DNA of 64,000 nucleotides from positions 27,731,167-27,795,166 of the forward strand of contig CM060125.1 in the NCBI GenBank assembly GCA_030522415.1. The letters run 5' to 3'. Position 1 is the stretch's first letter. Each line of letters begins with the position of its first letter. A model generated the notes under the pieces. It worked only from the letters and a program-made list of their open reading frames with translations, ran no database searches and was not told the DNA's origin. A program made the position numbers and the translations under genes. Source of the DNA: Channallabes apus. Its lineage: Eukaryota > Chordata > Actinopteri > Siluriformes > Clariidae. Below are positions 31,676 to 43,925 of this stretch, one piece after another.

Positions 31676-32787
31676 CAAATTTCAAATAAAAATTTTATTT
31701 GTCACATACACAGTCATATACAGTACGATATGCAGTGAAATGCTTATACGACCGCCAGTGACCTTAGAAAGAAAATAAAAGTTTATACGTAAGGAATAAA
31801 TATTAATAAAAAGAAATGCTAAAGAAAATAAATTTAACTAGTAAAATAAACCGTACAAATAAGGGCATAATAAAAATATATTTAAAAAATTTTAAAGTGT
31901 CAATGGTTGTGCAAATATGCATGAAAAGTGGCTTATGAAAGTGTCATGTGCAATGGTCCAGATATATAAATATTTAGTGCAAGTGTGTATGAATGTGACC
32001 ATGATTGTCCAGTCAATGTCAATGTTGTGAGTTTAAAAAGATGTTATTAGTCCTGTGTGGTGGTGTGATTGAGAGACCTTATCGCCTGCGGGAAGAAGCT
32101 CCTCCTCAGTCTCTGTGTTAGCCTTCAGGGAGCGGAATCGCTTCCCAGACCGCAACAGAGAGAACAGTCCATTGTTGGGATGGCCAAGGTCCATCACGAT
32201 CTTCCTGGCCTTGGTCCTGCTGTAGATCAAGTGCAGGTCAGGGAGCTCGGTGCGGATGATGCGCTCAGCTGATCGCACCACCCTCGTCTGTCCTGCATGG
32301 TGCTGTTTCCAAACCAGGTCGTGATATTTCCCATCAGGATGCTCTCTATGGTGCAGGAGTAGAAAATCCTGAGCACCTTAGAGGGCAGTCTGAAGTCTCT
32401 CAAGCATCTGAGGTGGTACAGACGCTCCCGGGCCTTTTTCACCACAGTGTTGATGTGACAGAACCATGACGGGTCCTGCGTGATGTGAACACCGAGGTAT
32501 CTGAAGCTGTCTACTCTCTCTACTGGGCTCCTGTTGATGATGGGGGTCTGGTAGTTCCTCTCCTGCTTTGTATTAAAGTCCACTATCAGCTCCTTTGTCT
32601 TGCTGACGTTCAGGAGGAGATTATTCCTCTGGCACCAGTTCTCCAGATTTCCAGTCTCCTCTAGGTAGGCCGACTCATCATTGTTGGTGATCAGGCCGAG
32701 CACAACAGTGTCGTCAGCAAACTTGATGATGGTGGTGGAGTTGGTAGTGGCCACGCAGTTGTGGGTGTACAAAGAGTACAGCAGTAA
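31675..32787 (-). pseudogene. L2 LINE 3' fragment (RT C-terminal half and 3' UTR)
   Basis: Close relative of the full-length L2 at 15291-18671: the minus strand reads 'LYSLYTHNCVATTNSTTI', '[17 protein letters not shown]', 'YLEETGNLENWCQRNN', 'ERVDSFRYLGVHITQDPSW' and a C-terminal tail. Its 3' UTR ('accgccagtgaccttagaaa' in plus sense) and AATAAAATTT-type end lie at 31675. It is 5'-truncated within the RT, as is common for LINE copies. A frameshift near 32250 separates the last 80 codons. Confidence 0.88.
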
Positions 32788-33625
32788 CAATATATATGCA
32801 ACAATATCTGCATCTGTTAAATTCACCCAAATCCTAAGCAGATCCATTTTTTATACAAGTTTCAATCCTTTAAAAAATGTTAAGACTCCAAGGGTTTTTG
32901 AAACTGTTGACATGCTGTTCAGTTTACTCTACTGCCACAGTAATGCACTTATTTGAAAGTGCTGCATTGAAGCGACTTCTTTCAATGGCTCAACACAAGT
33001 CTTGTGCTTACAGCTTTCAGAACAGCAATTTAAAACATTGCTTGTCATCTAGATATTATATGGCACCATATGTAATTTAAAAGTACTGCATGAGAGTATG
33101 GGAGTGGGTGTATTTTTAGTCATTGTTACACTTTATATTGCAGAATGATGCAAACTCAAAAGACTGCTTGATGTTCAATAGGGTGTGTTTGCTTACATGC
33201 TCATGTCTGATTTAAATATTTAAGTTTGTACAGACCCATTAGCTGTTCTTCATTTGTAGATTACTATAGATTGATCATGAAGTTTTTGCTTGTTTATTTA
33301 ATGTGAATTAACTGAACTTGCTTAATTTTAATGTTGGTCAGCCATTCCCAAATTTAAGAAGGCCCAATTTGAAAATCTGCTGTTGCTCACCCAATCCTTT
33401 AAAAGCACGAAGAGTTTAAAAAAAATTAAGTGCTAACAATAAATTGTTAAGCCTGTATTCTAAGCGGTTGACTCTGGGCAATAAAAATTGTTGATGATGT
33501 TCCTCCATTAGCAGCTTCCCTTTTGCCATTATTATGGTATGTATTATATATGTAGGAATTATGATTCCTCGCTAATGACGGCATATAGGATGCACTCTGG
33601 TTTAAAATTAAAAATTTCACGGAAT
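32788..33625. other. Unassigned AT-rich DNA
   Basis: The first 60 bases could belong to the broken LINE (see findings). The rest holds no gene or repeat that I recognise. Confidence 0.4.
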
Positions 33626-33885
33626 GTATTTCTGTTACAGTTGTTTTGGAGTTGCAGGAGAGACATAAGCGCTGACTGTAAGATGTTTAATGAAATAAAA
33701 CAAAACATAAACAATCAAACTCTAACCATGAACAACTAAACAAGAACTATGGCAAAAACAAAACTATGAATCAAACCAAACCTCGCCAAGGTCCTGTGTC
33801 TGGTTTCCTGACATCGAGGCTGCCGATCATATCCTTTGGCGTTACATAGACGAGGTTCTTGTCAAAGTCGGGCGGGGGAGCGAAC

Positions 33886-34080
33886 ACTCATTCGTGAGGC
33901 CGACGGGTGGCAGAGCACAGGGTCGTCGAGGCCAGAGGGTGGCGGAGCGAGCATTGGGTCGTCGAGGCCAGAAGGTGGCGGAGCGAGCATTGGGTCGTCG
34001 AGGCCGGCGGTCGGCGGAGCGAGCACTGGGTCGTTGAGGTCGGGCAATGGCACGATGTCCTTGAGGCCGGGTTGAGGAGG
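33886..34080 (+). repeat. Minisatellite, 36-bp unit
   Basis: The start 'gtcgtcgaggcc' occurs at 33922, 33958 and 33994, and as 'gtcgttgaggtc' at 34030, exactly every 36 bases. Each unit continues with a gcggagcgagca-type end. The unit is a multiple of 3, so frames stay open on both strands (Gly/Ser/Arg-rich on plus, Asp-Asp-Pro-rich on minus). Coding is not supported. Confidence 0.9.
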
Positions 34081-34170
34081 AGCTGGCACGACATTCTCAA
34101 GGCCGAGCGGAGGAGCTAGCTGTGGTTCCAGCTCTCTGGGTAGACTGGGCCCTCAGCGTGGTTCTCTGAC

Positions 34171-34308
34171 ATGTCTGGGACTCCACTAAGGCTAACTGGC
34201 GGGTCTGGGCCTCCACTGAGGCTAACTGGCGGGTCTGGGCCTCCACTGAGGCTAACTGGCGGGTCTGGGCCTCCACTGAGGCTAACTGGCGTGTTGGGCC
34301 TCCACTGT
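34171..34308 (+). repeat. Minisatellite, 30-bp unit
   Basis: 'gctaactggcgggtctgggc' recurs at 34191, 34221 and 34251, and with a small change at 34281, exactly every 30 bases. It is separate in sequence from the 36-bp array just to its left. Confidence 0.92.
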
Positions 34309-34388
34309 AACGGTCTTGTATTCTGTCATGGTTGTTTTGGGGTTGCATCACGCAGAGGTTAAGACTATAAGATGTTTAATTAAAGAAA

Positions 34389-35150
34389 AAAAAAAGTATC
34401 TATTTATTTATTTATCTTACTTTTGTATCAGCTTAATTTCCCCACCCTTATTCCAAAATTCATTTCACACACCAAAATTACAATGTATCCAAAAGTGATT
34501 TCATCATTCATAGTGATTATTATTGTTATTATTTTTTAATGATTTTAGCTATTTTTTCATGGTACAATGAAGTGCTTTATGGTACAGGGCACTATCCAAC
34601 ATTAACAAAAGCTTGTTTGGCATTCATCCTTACCTGACACAAGATTTTAAGGTATATACTGTATGACCTCGCTTCATCTCATCTTTCCAGCTGCTTTGTC
34701 AGCACCCTAGTGCTGCTCATTCACCAAAAATCATTCACCTTAATCACGGTTTTTAATGGCTGCATTTAAAATTAAAAGACGTTTACAGTGTCTGTGTGTC
34801 CAATACATAGAGTCTAAAGATAAACTTTTATATTTTAATAGTTTTCTTTTGAAAAGGAAAAAAATGTCTGTTTTTCAGCACTTCAGATCATTACTAATGG
34901 TCTAAAAAGCATCTTATTATATCCTATCTTGCTTTTTTAGGATTTCGGAAATATACAGTATTCTCATTACAGTTTACTAATATATTTGACATTCAAAGCT
35001 ATTACTTGTAATAAGGTATAGCTCAGTGGATATATCCTAATTACAGAGAAAACTTTTTTTTTTTTTTGCTTCCTCATCATTTATGTGGTTTAACACTGTT
35101 ATGTGATTAGAAAAAGAAGTTGTCATGTGGGACCTTTGTTTGTTTACTTA
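34389..35150. other. Unassigned AT-rich DNA
   Basis: Contains a poly-T tract near 35050. No gene recognised. Confidence 0.45.
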
Positions 35151-35154
35151 ATTC

Positions 35155-35212
<58 letters not shown>
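35155..35212 (+). repeat. (TAAC)n microsatellite
   Basis: About 14 perfect taac units. Confidence 0.97.
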
Positions 35213-35280
35213 CACATTTTTGCATGAGTCCTTGTCCTTCAATAGAACCAGCACCCAGTTTCCATAAAGAGAATTATGCC

Positions 35281-35807
35281 TGTAAGAGCCATATCGTATT
35301 TGTTATGAATGTGTTGTTGTGTTTATTTGTTTTATTTTATTTTATTCTATCTTATTCTATTCATTAATTAAGCATTAAGTTTATTACATAAGCCATAAGC
35401 TTTGGATTTGTTAGTTAAGCATCCATTTTGACAATCGAAAGTTGGTCTGTGATGTCATTCCACTATTACATGAATTTGCATGACTATCGTATGATAGAAA
35501 GCTCAGTTTAGATGTGGAAGGCTACGGGAACACAAGTTTTTGACCGTAAGCTAACTGTAATCAGATATATACAGCAAATGTGTTGTTATATGCGTAAGAA
35601 AATCTCGAACCGTTTGATACAGCAACTGGTGTCTGTAACCACAGTGTATTTACTGAAGACGACTGTATGAAGTGTTGATTCTTTGATGCTGACAAAATAA
35701 AATACAAGAGACAAAGAGATCATCGGACTTCAGGCTTTCGTGTGAGTAAAAAAGGCAAACCAAAGATTCGCGTCAAAACTAGTGAAATAATATGACCGCA
35801 TCTATAA
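35281..35807 (+). mobile_element. Solo LTR, family A copy 3 (527 bp)
   Basis: It begins TGTAAGAGCC and ends ATCTATA (CTACA in copy 2). A perfect 5-bp duplication atgcc flanks it (35276-35280, 35808-35812). It is the opposite orientation of copies 1 and 2 and aligns with both. An AATAAA lies at about 35696 in the sense direction. No internal coding region is attached. Confidence 0.88.
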
Positions 35808-36670
35808 TGCCCTTCTGCTGTGAATAAGCAATAGTTACTACAGAGCCATCCATGAAAATTGTCTTAGACTGGAAATCGTATCAGATAGCAAACTACATCT
35901 ACAGTTATACTGGTGCATGGATGGTACTTAAGATGGCGACTAAGGTTTAATTAACAGTAAAGGGAGTATGTATCGCTATCTTGAATTTTGTAAGCAATGC
36001 CTGTATTTTTACTGTCTTTCTTTATATTTAGTTTTAGTGCGACTCAAATGAGGTAAGCTCTGTCCAGCATCTTAAGCTGGAAGATTTTTCTGTGCAACAT
36101 TAGCATAATTCCATAAAAGTAAGCACTCATTGTTTTAAATGTTTTCTCATCAAAAATATTCTCCTACTCTAAACTAAATTGTACGAATGTGAAACATGAT
36201 CAATGGTTAGTATTCTTATCCTGCCAAACAGGAAAGACAGATGAACTAACCAATCACATTGATCCTAGTGCTATATCACATGGATTCATTTATAATTAGG
36301 TAATGAGACATTGTTTAAAGCTTGATCTATTGACTATCTTGCTTAACTCTATTTTAATTTAACCAGATCAGTCATTCTACAAAACACTTGAAATTCTCAT
36401 TTAGTTTAGAGCATCATTGGCTCTCAGTTCTTTCAGGTAGGAAGGACTAAAAGTTCTTTGGTATTCAAATCTCCAGAAAAAACATAATTTATGGACGGCT
36501 TATTGGCAGAGGTGGCACTTTGGTTAATTTTACTTCAGTCCTCAATCAGAGCGAAGAACAGACAATTACACAGTGTGCTCTGTGCAGTCTTTAAAACAGT
36601 ATTTGTATAACAGAGGATTTTTGTGCTATACATCAAAGTGAAATGCTAAAGTGAAGCCAACTCAATTCGG
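35808..36670. other. Unassigned DNA
   Basis: No gene or repeat recognised. Confidence 0.4.
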
Positions 36671-36679
36671 ATGAGCAAG

Positions 36680-36790
36680 CCAAAGGCAAGAGTGGCAAGA
36701 GAAACCTCATGAGGAGGAAATCTTGGATAGAACCACACTCTAAAGGGAACCTATCCTGATATTGGTGCCACTGAAGCATTTTGGGAAGGA
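36680..36790 (+). repeat. Dispersed fish repeat fragment
   Basis: The 'gagtggcaagagaaacctca' and 'gaaccacactctaaagggaa' blocks match from memory a common teleost interspersed repeat. The head of the same family is at 43845-43925. Confidence 0.45.
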
Positions 36791-39700
36791 AATCATGATA
36801 CCAGAGAAGTAGCTACTGTGTTCTTCCAGTTTTAGCAGAAAATAATGATTGACTTTGGACCTTCCTTACCTTTTTAAACTCCTTTCTGTTTGTGTTTTCA
36901 AAGGCTAGCTTCACAACATCCACTGGGAATGAATGATATGCAGGAGTTTGAAGGTGGAAAAAGTGAGCACTAGATTGTAGTATCGTTGACCTGTGCTCTC
37001 TGTGGTCATGGCCTCATGCATCCTATCATAAATTATGAACAAGGCATACTTAACACTGAATTTAAGTACTATACTCAATGAGTTCTTGACTCATGCCAAA
37101 AAAAAAAAAAAAACTCATCCACAAGGACTCATGCAAAAACGAATGTCATTGGTACTGGATAAGGGTATCTGTCAAATGCTATAAAGATTGACATTTTAAA
37201 TTTTCTGTTCACTGAAATTTGCAAGCTCATTAGTTAGTAAAAGCCTGTCTGTCATGTTTTCCTTGTTTTTGTAAAAAATCTTTTCAGACAGTTCGAGTCT
37301 TTTATTTGACACTGACAATGGGGTGAAAACAATTAATTAATTCTCAGAAGGCCAGCTGTGAGGGTGTCCTTTCCACTTTCACTCAGAATTACACCTGTTC
37401 TCAGAGCAACCACTGGACCCACTTTAGGAATTTAGTGTCATGCCAGCAAGTATGTTTTTATCTGGGTCAAAGACCACAACTAAGAGTGTTTTCACACTTG
37501 CCTCGTTAAGTCCAGTGGAATTGAACTCTGGTTTGTTTTCCCCCCAGTGCAGTTTGTTTGAGCAGTTCTGTACACAGCAATCACACTCATATGTGGACCA
37601 AAGTAACCTCACCAAGACCCTTTCTGCACTGGTCCCAAAACAAACTGTGTGAGTTTAGTTTGTGATAAGAAAAGTGACCCAACTTCGATTTGGACCAAGT
37701 ACCCGGAGTACTGCAAGTCTGAGCTAAATGGCTGCAGTAAGGGGGGATCTTGAGATGTTTGCATGCTTGCCAAACACATTTTCAGTTTAACATGTTGAAG
37801 ATCAACATGTCATTATAATGCTTAACATTTAATCCATATGTCTGGCTAGGGTTAGTCCAACAATATGCTGCACATCTTTGCAAATTGTAACACAGTATTG
37901 TATGCTAAAAAAAAATTATTGAAGCAAATATTTGTTTGGTATATTTCCCAGAAAATTTCCCCAATTCAAAACAAATGGCAGTTCTGCTGTTTCTTTATGT
38001 TGAAGAGGAAATTTCTTTCATATAAATATTTGCAGTTCATCATTCCATTATTAATTCCAGCCCCAAACTTGAATGAAAACAATGAACATTGTAATTTGAT
38101 ATATAGTGACATGTTTGTTTGCTTCGATTTGTTTAATTGTGCAAACAGAATCTGAACAATAAGCAAAAGAAACAAATATAAACTGGTCCACTGATTCAGT
38201 CCAGCGCAAATAAAAAGTGACCTAAAAACTACCATTAACTAATTTCCCCCTGTCTAGTTAATGGCATATCCCATCAACACAGCTTGTACAGTACTGAAGT
38301 AATAGTATTGAACAAAATTATGTGAATGTGTAATTTGGGGTGCTCATGTATTTTGAATCATTTCTACATTAAAAAAGTAATACCTGCAATATCTCATCCA
38401 AAAAAAGCTGCTATAGTCTGTAATTGCTACAATGCTGCCAAAAGCTTTTGGCAATAAAATTTCATAAAATTGTATTTTGCGTTCCAGATTAATGCTGGCA
38501 AAGAAATTTAATCATAAAAATGTAACATAAAGTTTAGTGTGATTTATGTACTGTAATGTGCAGTGTCGGCCAATAGCCAAACATATCTGGATGACATTTA
38601 ATGGTGAGGTTCTTATAGCAGCATCTCATACTTATTTACGCCATACTTTACAGCTATATTTAGTTGTTTTTGTGAATTTGAGACTTCAAATTCAAACAAA
38701 TAGCGGTACATGTGTTCTGTTTACCTGCCAAAGCCACAATCCTTGGCTAGAATGCTTACATGAAAATCCAAGAAGGTGAAGCTTGTGGCCTTCTGGATTG
38801 ACAGGCAAGCAAAATGTCTCATCTTGATTAGTTAAGTGCTGGTGGTTCAGGGATTTTTTTTTACCCCTCATTTAAAGTTTCCAGTCCTGTCCCTGTACTT
38901 GAGCAGTTTAGGAGGAGGCGTGGCTGAAGACTCTTGCACAGTACTGTAGTGCCTTAATTACAGCTAACGGAGCGTTATGATAAGTTCTATTATAACGTAT
39001 TTTATATCAATTTAAGTCAAATCACTAAAAGTGACTTGGAGTCACCAACCCCATTTTAAATAGACAGTTTTAATGCCTTTCTTGAATATTGAGATATTTT
39101 TATGTCTTCTGTATTGTGAAACCGAAATTGGGATTCAGTTGGGTTTATTGGGCTATTGACTACCTAGGCATTGCAAACACAGTTGTGTGCTTATTGTATG
39201 TTGACAATTTTAGCTGGTTGAGTGATAATCTATAAAATATTTGAAAAGGTATTTTTAAATGACTATTGTGATGGAGAACGTTTCAAGTCTAATGGCCCAT
39301 GAGGCATCCAATGGTAATTAGGTGTATAAATGGAGATGGCCAGCTTTGTAAGTTAATTGAGCAGGAAATCAGATATAATATGTGGCAAAAAATATCTCAA
39401 ACTGTTGCACTTAATGAAGGTATTTTAAAGGCAAAATTAAAGCTTGGCCTCATTAACCAAATCTCTAAAATCAATAGATTATTACTGAGACTTTTAGCTT
39501 CAAGGCTTAATTATGCTTAAACTGGACCTTTCTTTAATATACCTCATTATTGTAATCGGTATGAATGTTTGTTTTTGAAGAAAAAAATATTTAAATAACC
39601 CTATATTTACAGTTCCAATGACTCTCCCTTCTTTGATCATCGTCTCATGGGTCTCATAGTGCTGATGATTTAAGGATGATTCCCAGCCTCATTATCACTC

Positions 39701-41035
39701 AGTGGAAAAAACTCATCACAAGAGATGAGTCTCTTACCTCCGAAAGTAACCTTGGAATCACATGGAGACTCGAGTGTGTCTGATTGCTGCTGGGAAACGC
39801 TCATCAGTGTGACGACTGACCTTGGTGTGGCATGATGACACTTCACCTCAGGAGGCTCTTCATAAAGGGCCAGGTGGTGAGATGAAGACTGGCGCGCCTC
39901 ACTAATGCTGTTGCTATGTGTTGTCTAGAGTTAATGTTCTCGATGCACTGTGTTTTACAATCGAAAAAGGTGCTTCTTCAGGAAAAGCTACATTATTAAA
40001 ACAAATAAATACAAATATTAGCAAAAATACATGTCAAAGCTTTAGATTTTTGAGCACTCAATAAATGTATCCTTGAGATGATGTTAGATTTCATCTTACT
40101 AATGATTTATTTCTATTAGTTCAAGAACAGCTCATTGTTTAACTTTTATAACTTTAACTTTTAATATGTGGATCCATAGAAGTCCCAGTGAAATTACCTA
40201 TTGCTATAAAAATGTTATTTATAAAAAATTATTCAAGTACCTCTGATCAATCAGAAATGAGGATTTAACACATCTGTGGTAGAACTGTTGGAAGAGAATA
40301 ATTCAAACTTAAGCTCATAGATGTATATGCCATTTATTCAGGTGCTTCCATTTACAAAACCGCACTGTTCATGGAGGTTAATCATCCAACCAGTTCAACG
40401 GACCAAAGTGTCCTTTAATGAGTTTGATGTTCCATTAGCTAAAGAGCACTTTAGCCTTCTAACCATCCTTTCCCTGATTTGATTGTGCCTTGTAATTAAT
40501 TCATTTGAGATAAACATCTGTGGTCACCCAGAAAATGTGTCTTTTCGAAAATGTTCGTGCGGCAACAGCAGTGTGCTATATTGAATTAATGTGAATAAAG
40601 TGTTTTTTTGAATCGCAATAACAACCAAAACTTTGGATGACCTGAAGAGTGTAGATACTGTAAGGGTCTTCTTAAACAATTTTCCACATTTTGCAATTAT
40701 AAAGAATACATCAAACTATAAAAACACATTCATACAGTAACCATAAAGGATTTAATAACAGACATGCTCACTGTTGACATTCTGGAGAATCTTTGAAAAG
40801 ATTCAGACCTATTTGTTGTTTTTGAATTGATTTGGGGGATACTTATAGATATCTACAGTATAAATCTAAATATACTATCAAATTATGTAACAGAGAGTTA
40901 TTTACGTTTTATAGCACATAACCAAATGCTGAGTTTCCTCCATCGAGATTCTTTTCTATGCCTTCACTGCAGTTGTCTTGACCTGCTGCTTGTTTGTTGG
41001 TCTCTCTGCCTTTGTTCTTGCCTTTTTTTTGTAAA
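36791..41035. other. Long unassigned AT-rich stretch
   Basis: A possible old DNA-transposon piece lies at about 37485-37720 ('gtgttttcacacttg' start). I found no exon, RNA gene or intact transposon. Frames here are short and lack domains. Confidence 0.4.
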
Positions 41036-41735
41036 TTAAAAAAAATAATAATGCTCTGTTTGGTTTAGATCAGGTGACTGACTTGGCTAGTAAAGAATAT
41101 CCTATTTGTATGCCTTTCACAGCTTTCACTCTATGTTTTGGGTCATTATCCATGTGCAATATAAAGCACCATCCCATCAGTTTTGTAGTACTTTGCTGAA
41201 TCTGAGCAGAATATAGCCCTATCCACATCACAATTCATTCTGCTACTATTCACGTCGTAAGTAAACACCAGTGACCTGGTTCCATTGGCAACCATACATG
41301 CTCATGCCGTAACATTACCTCTACCATGTTTGACAGATGATGTGGTATGCTTTGGATCATGAGCTGTTCTTTTCTTCATTCTGGTACAAGCTAATTTTGG
41401 TTTCATCAGTCCAAAGTATCTAGCAAAGTTTTCTGTGAAAGGCCTTTCTGTTCTTGAATGTTATCCATGCTTTGCATCTTGTTGTGAAACTGTATTTACT
41501 CATGAAGCCATCTTTGACATGACACGTTTACCTCCTCAAGATTGTTCGTGACTTGGCTAGATGTTATGGACCAATTCTTTTTCACCAAGGACAGCATTCT
41601 GTGGTCATCCACTTTAGTTGTCTTCCATAGTCTTCCTATACATGCCTTGTCAGCAACTTTTTGCATTATTTGTGAACCCTCCAAAATGGAGGTTTTAAAT
41701 CCCATGCTGATGGTGTTGACTTCACTCACCTATTG
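41036..41735 (-). pseudogene. Tc1-like transposase pseudogene
   Basis: The minus strand gives 'SLVKKNWSITSSQVTNNLEE' (N-terminal helix-turn-helix zone), 'LMIQSIPHHLSNMVEVMLRH' (the usual 'HTTSSVKHGGGSVM' zone, diverged) and 'MDNDPKHRVKAV' (QQDNDPKHTAKA box with the second catalytic Asp). Many stops interrupt it. In active Tc1 transposases a DD34E triad cuts and pastes the element at TA. No terminal repeats were found, so it is an old dead copy. Confidence 0.75.
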
Positions 41736-42620
41736 AGTGTTACATTTAACATTTAAATTAATATTTTATATAACAGCCAGGTCAGTGGTCATTAGCCACA
41801 CACACCAGTCTTACAATCATCTCCTGTGCCCCTATCTGCCATACCAGATAATCTTTTAATTATTCTATGCCTCTATTGTTGTAGCTCAATCCTCAGTGCT
41901 TGCTAAAGCCATTCTTGGAGCACTCATCAGGCCAAACTCTGGCAGCCTGCGCTTAATTCCAACAAAAGCTGGGAACTAACTGCAAGTGAAATGCATCAAC
42001 ATGTTTAGTGCCAAATGCACAAACAGAACAGACGGCCTGTTTCTTTGTTTGAGTTCTTTTTCGGCATTCACATTAGCAGAAGTACCCTTGTACCCAAGTG
42101 CATGACCAAGTGAAGCTATGAAAGCATGCTTAGTCTATCTACAGCTGGTTGACAATAACTGTTACCTCAATATTTTCAATGAATTTGGTTTTTAAAGGAC
42201 CCTATAAGCCCTCCTGTTTGGGAGAATTTTTCAGTCTTTTTACTTTGGAAGGAGTACTTTGGGAAGTACTGATTTCAGGATGCTACCTTTACCAGCATAC
42301 TGTAGCCCTTTTTTTTTCTAGTTGCTGCCACAGCTAGGCTATGTCTGGATACCTCAAAGCAGAAACTTCAAATATGAACCTATCATACCAGAGAGTGTGT
42401 GTTTAAAACCAAATGTTCGTGCTGGACTGTCTCCAGTCGCTTAAAAGAAAAAGTTGGTCCTGTCATGGTTTATTTGTCAGCCAAAATAATTTAATTTAAT
42501 CAGCTTTTGTGACAGCTGATGCACATTGGAATAGACTTTAGATGCGTTGTAATTAAGGACTTATTTAGATGTCATGTATCCATATAAAAATAACTCTTAA
42601 AAGAATATTATATATATCTA
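41736..42620. other. Unassigned DNA
   Basis: No gene or repeat recognised. Confidence 0.4.
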
Positions 42621-42639
42621 AATCGCAATGAGGTTTACT

Positions 42640-42764
42640 CACTCACTCGCTCATCTTCTATAGCGCTTTATCCTGTATTCAGGGTCGCAGGGACCTGGAG
42701 TCTATCCCAGGAGGCTTAGGGCACGAGGCGGGGTACACCCTGGACAGGGTGCCAATCCATCGCA
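42640..42764 (-). repeat. 5'-truncated V-SINE with perfect 16-bp TSD
   Basis: Only the 3' body and tail remain, in minus orientation ('tagcgctttatcctgtattc', 'gagtctatcccaggaggct', tail of actcactc units). The flanking duplication cgcaatgaggtttact occurs at 42624-42639 and 42765-42780 without a mismatch, which suggests a recent insertion by LINE machinery. Confidence 0.93.
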
Positions 42765-42780
42765 CGCAATGAGGTTTACT

Positions 42781-43840
42781 TGGACCAAAAGCAGCATATC
42801 TAACTATATCTCAAAAAATTTAACAGCCATTTAGATTATTTTCACACTGGTTTGTAAATCATTCGGACGTCACCCACCCATAGGCATGCAGACATATTGT
42901 ACTGTTCCCCAAAACCACAGCAAAACTGAAAAGTGTGTGCTGTTGAGAAGTGTAACAGCGCAAGTATGCCTTGAATTTTTTAAATTCTTAAAAAAAAAGA
43001 TGTGGAAAAAGCTGTACAATTGAATCAATACCCTACCAAACATAATGCATGAAGCTGTTACATCTTATTTTATTTTAAACTAACATTTTTTGAGAACAGA
43101 TTTCAAGTATGCAAAAATAGATCATAAATATCCCGTAAGGTTTACAAAGATAATAGATCACATTTTGGTTTTAAATTATTTTTTGGAGACAAGTAATAGT
43201 CAGACCATTGTACTGTATATAATGGAGCAATTAAATGAATTGTGTTTGGTTGTTTCGGGGGGTTAAACCTACAGTTCATGCTCCTACCACATGTAAACTC
43301 ATGCTCAATGAACTTCAGCACCAAACTGACTAGGTGAAGAGCTTCCACACATATAGCAATAAAAGTAACCCATAACATACAGTACTGTATGTATCCTAAT
43401 AGTTTAAACCATACCAGGCTGAGAATGTTTATAGGACAACTTTATTGCCTATTGTTATCTTTTAGGGCAATAAAGCTACAGATGTTATATATTATACAGC
43501 TTTTTTGTTCATCATTACCAAGGGATCTCTTAGTCTAATCATTTTAATACTATTAAAATTATTCAACATGGATCTAGGACACTCGATGTCAACAACAAAA
43601 ACGTCCAGCAGGTAAATTAGAATAATCAAGTTGTTGTGGCTGAGTTAGGGAACTATGCAAACTACAAAAAACAATGGCAAATAACTTAACTGTGTGACCA
43701 CCAGCAAGTTATTATTATTATTACTTTTATTTATTATTATTGAAATTATTTAAATTAATCATCATTAATTAACAAAACATAGTGTGGCACACACTACCCT
43801 CTACACTACTGCTCCTTCCTTATGAGTCCCTAATAACCAA
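42781..43840. other. Unassigned AT-rich DNA
   Basis: Contains short (ATT)n runs near 43710-43740. No gene recognised. Confidence 0.4.
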
Positions 43841-43844
43841 GAAT

Positions 43845-43925
43845 TCATTCAATTCAGTTCCATTTAATTCAATGCAGTTATATTTGTATAGCACCTTTAA
43901 CAATGGACTTTCTGGCAAAGCAGCT
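43845..43925 (+). repeat. Head of a dispersed fish repeat
   Basis: 'atatttgtatagcaccttta', then 'acaatgga' and 'aaagcagc' match from memory the start of the common teleost repeat whose other part is at 36680-36790. Confidence 0.45.

Larger units (their letters stand above)
33630..34388. mobile_element. Putative repeat unit flanked by about 65-bp direct repeats enclosing two minisatellites
   Basis: 'ttgttttggagttgca' with a following 'taagatgtttaat' at 33641-33690 recurs as 'ttgttttggggttgca' and 'taagatgtttaat' at 34332-34380. The two minisatellites lie between. No transposase or TIR is visible, so this could be an LTR-like or minisatellite-bearing non-autonomous repeat or simply a duplication. 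Confidence 0.4.

Noticed and set aside
33886..34308. CRISPR-like array
   Set aside because: Units are contiguous with no unique spacers and the genome is a vertebrate; they are minisatellites.
33836..34362. Several overlapping open frames over the minisatellites
   Set aside because: Openness is explained by repeat units that are multiples of three; all frames are open, which is not a coding signature.
37424..37652. Small open frames on both strands as a conserved exon
   Set aside because: The text starting 'gtgttttcacacttg' looks like an old DNA-transposon end; no splice sites fit and no family is recognised.
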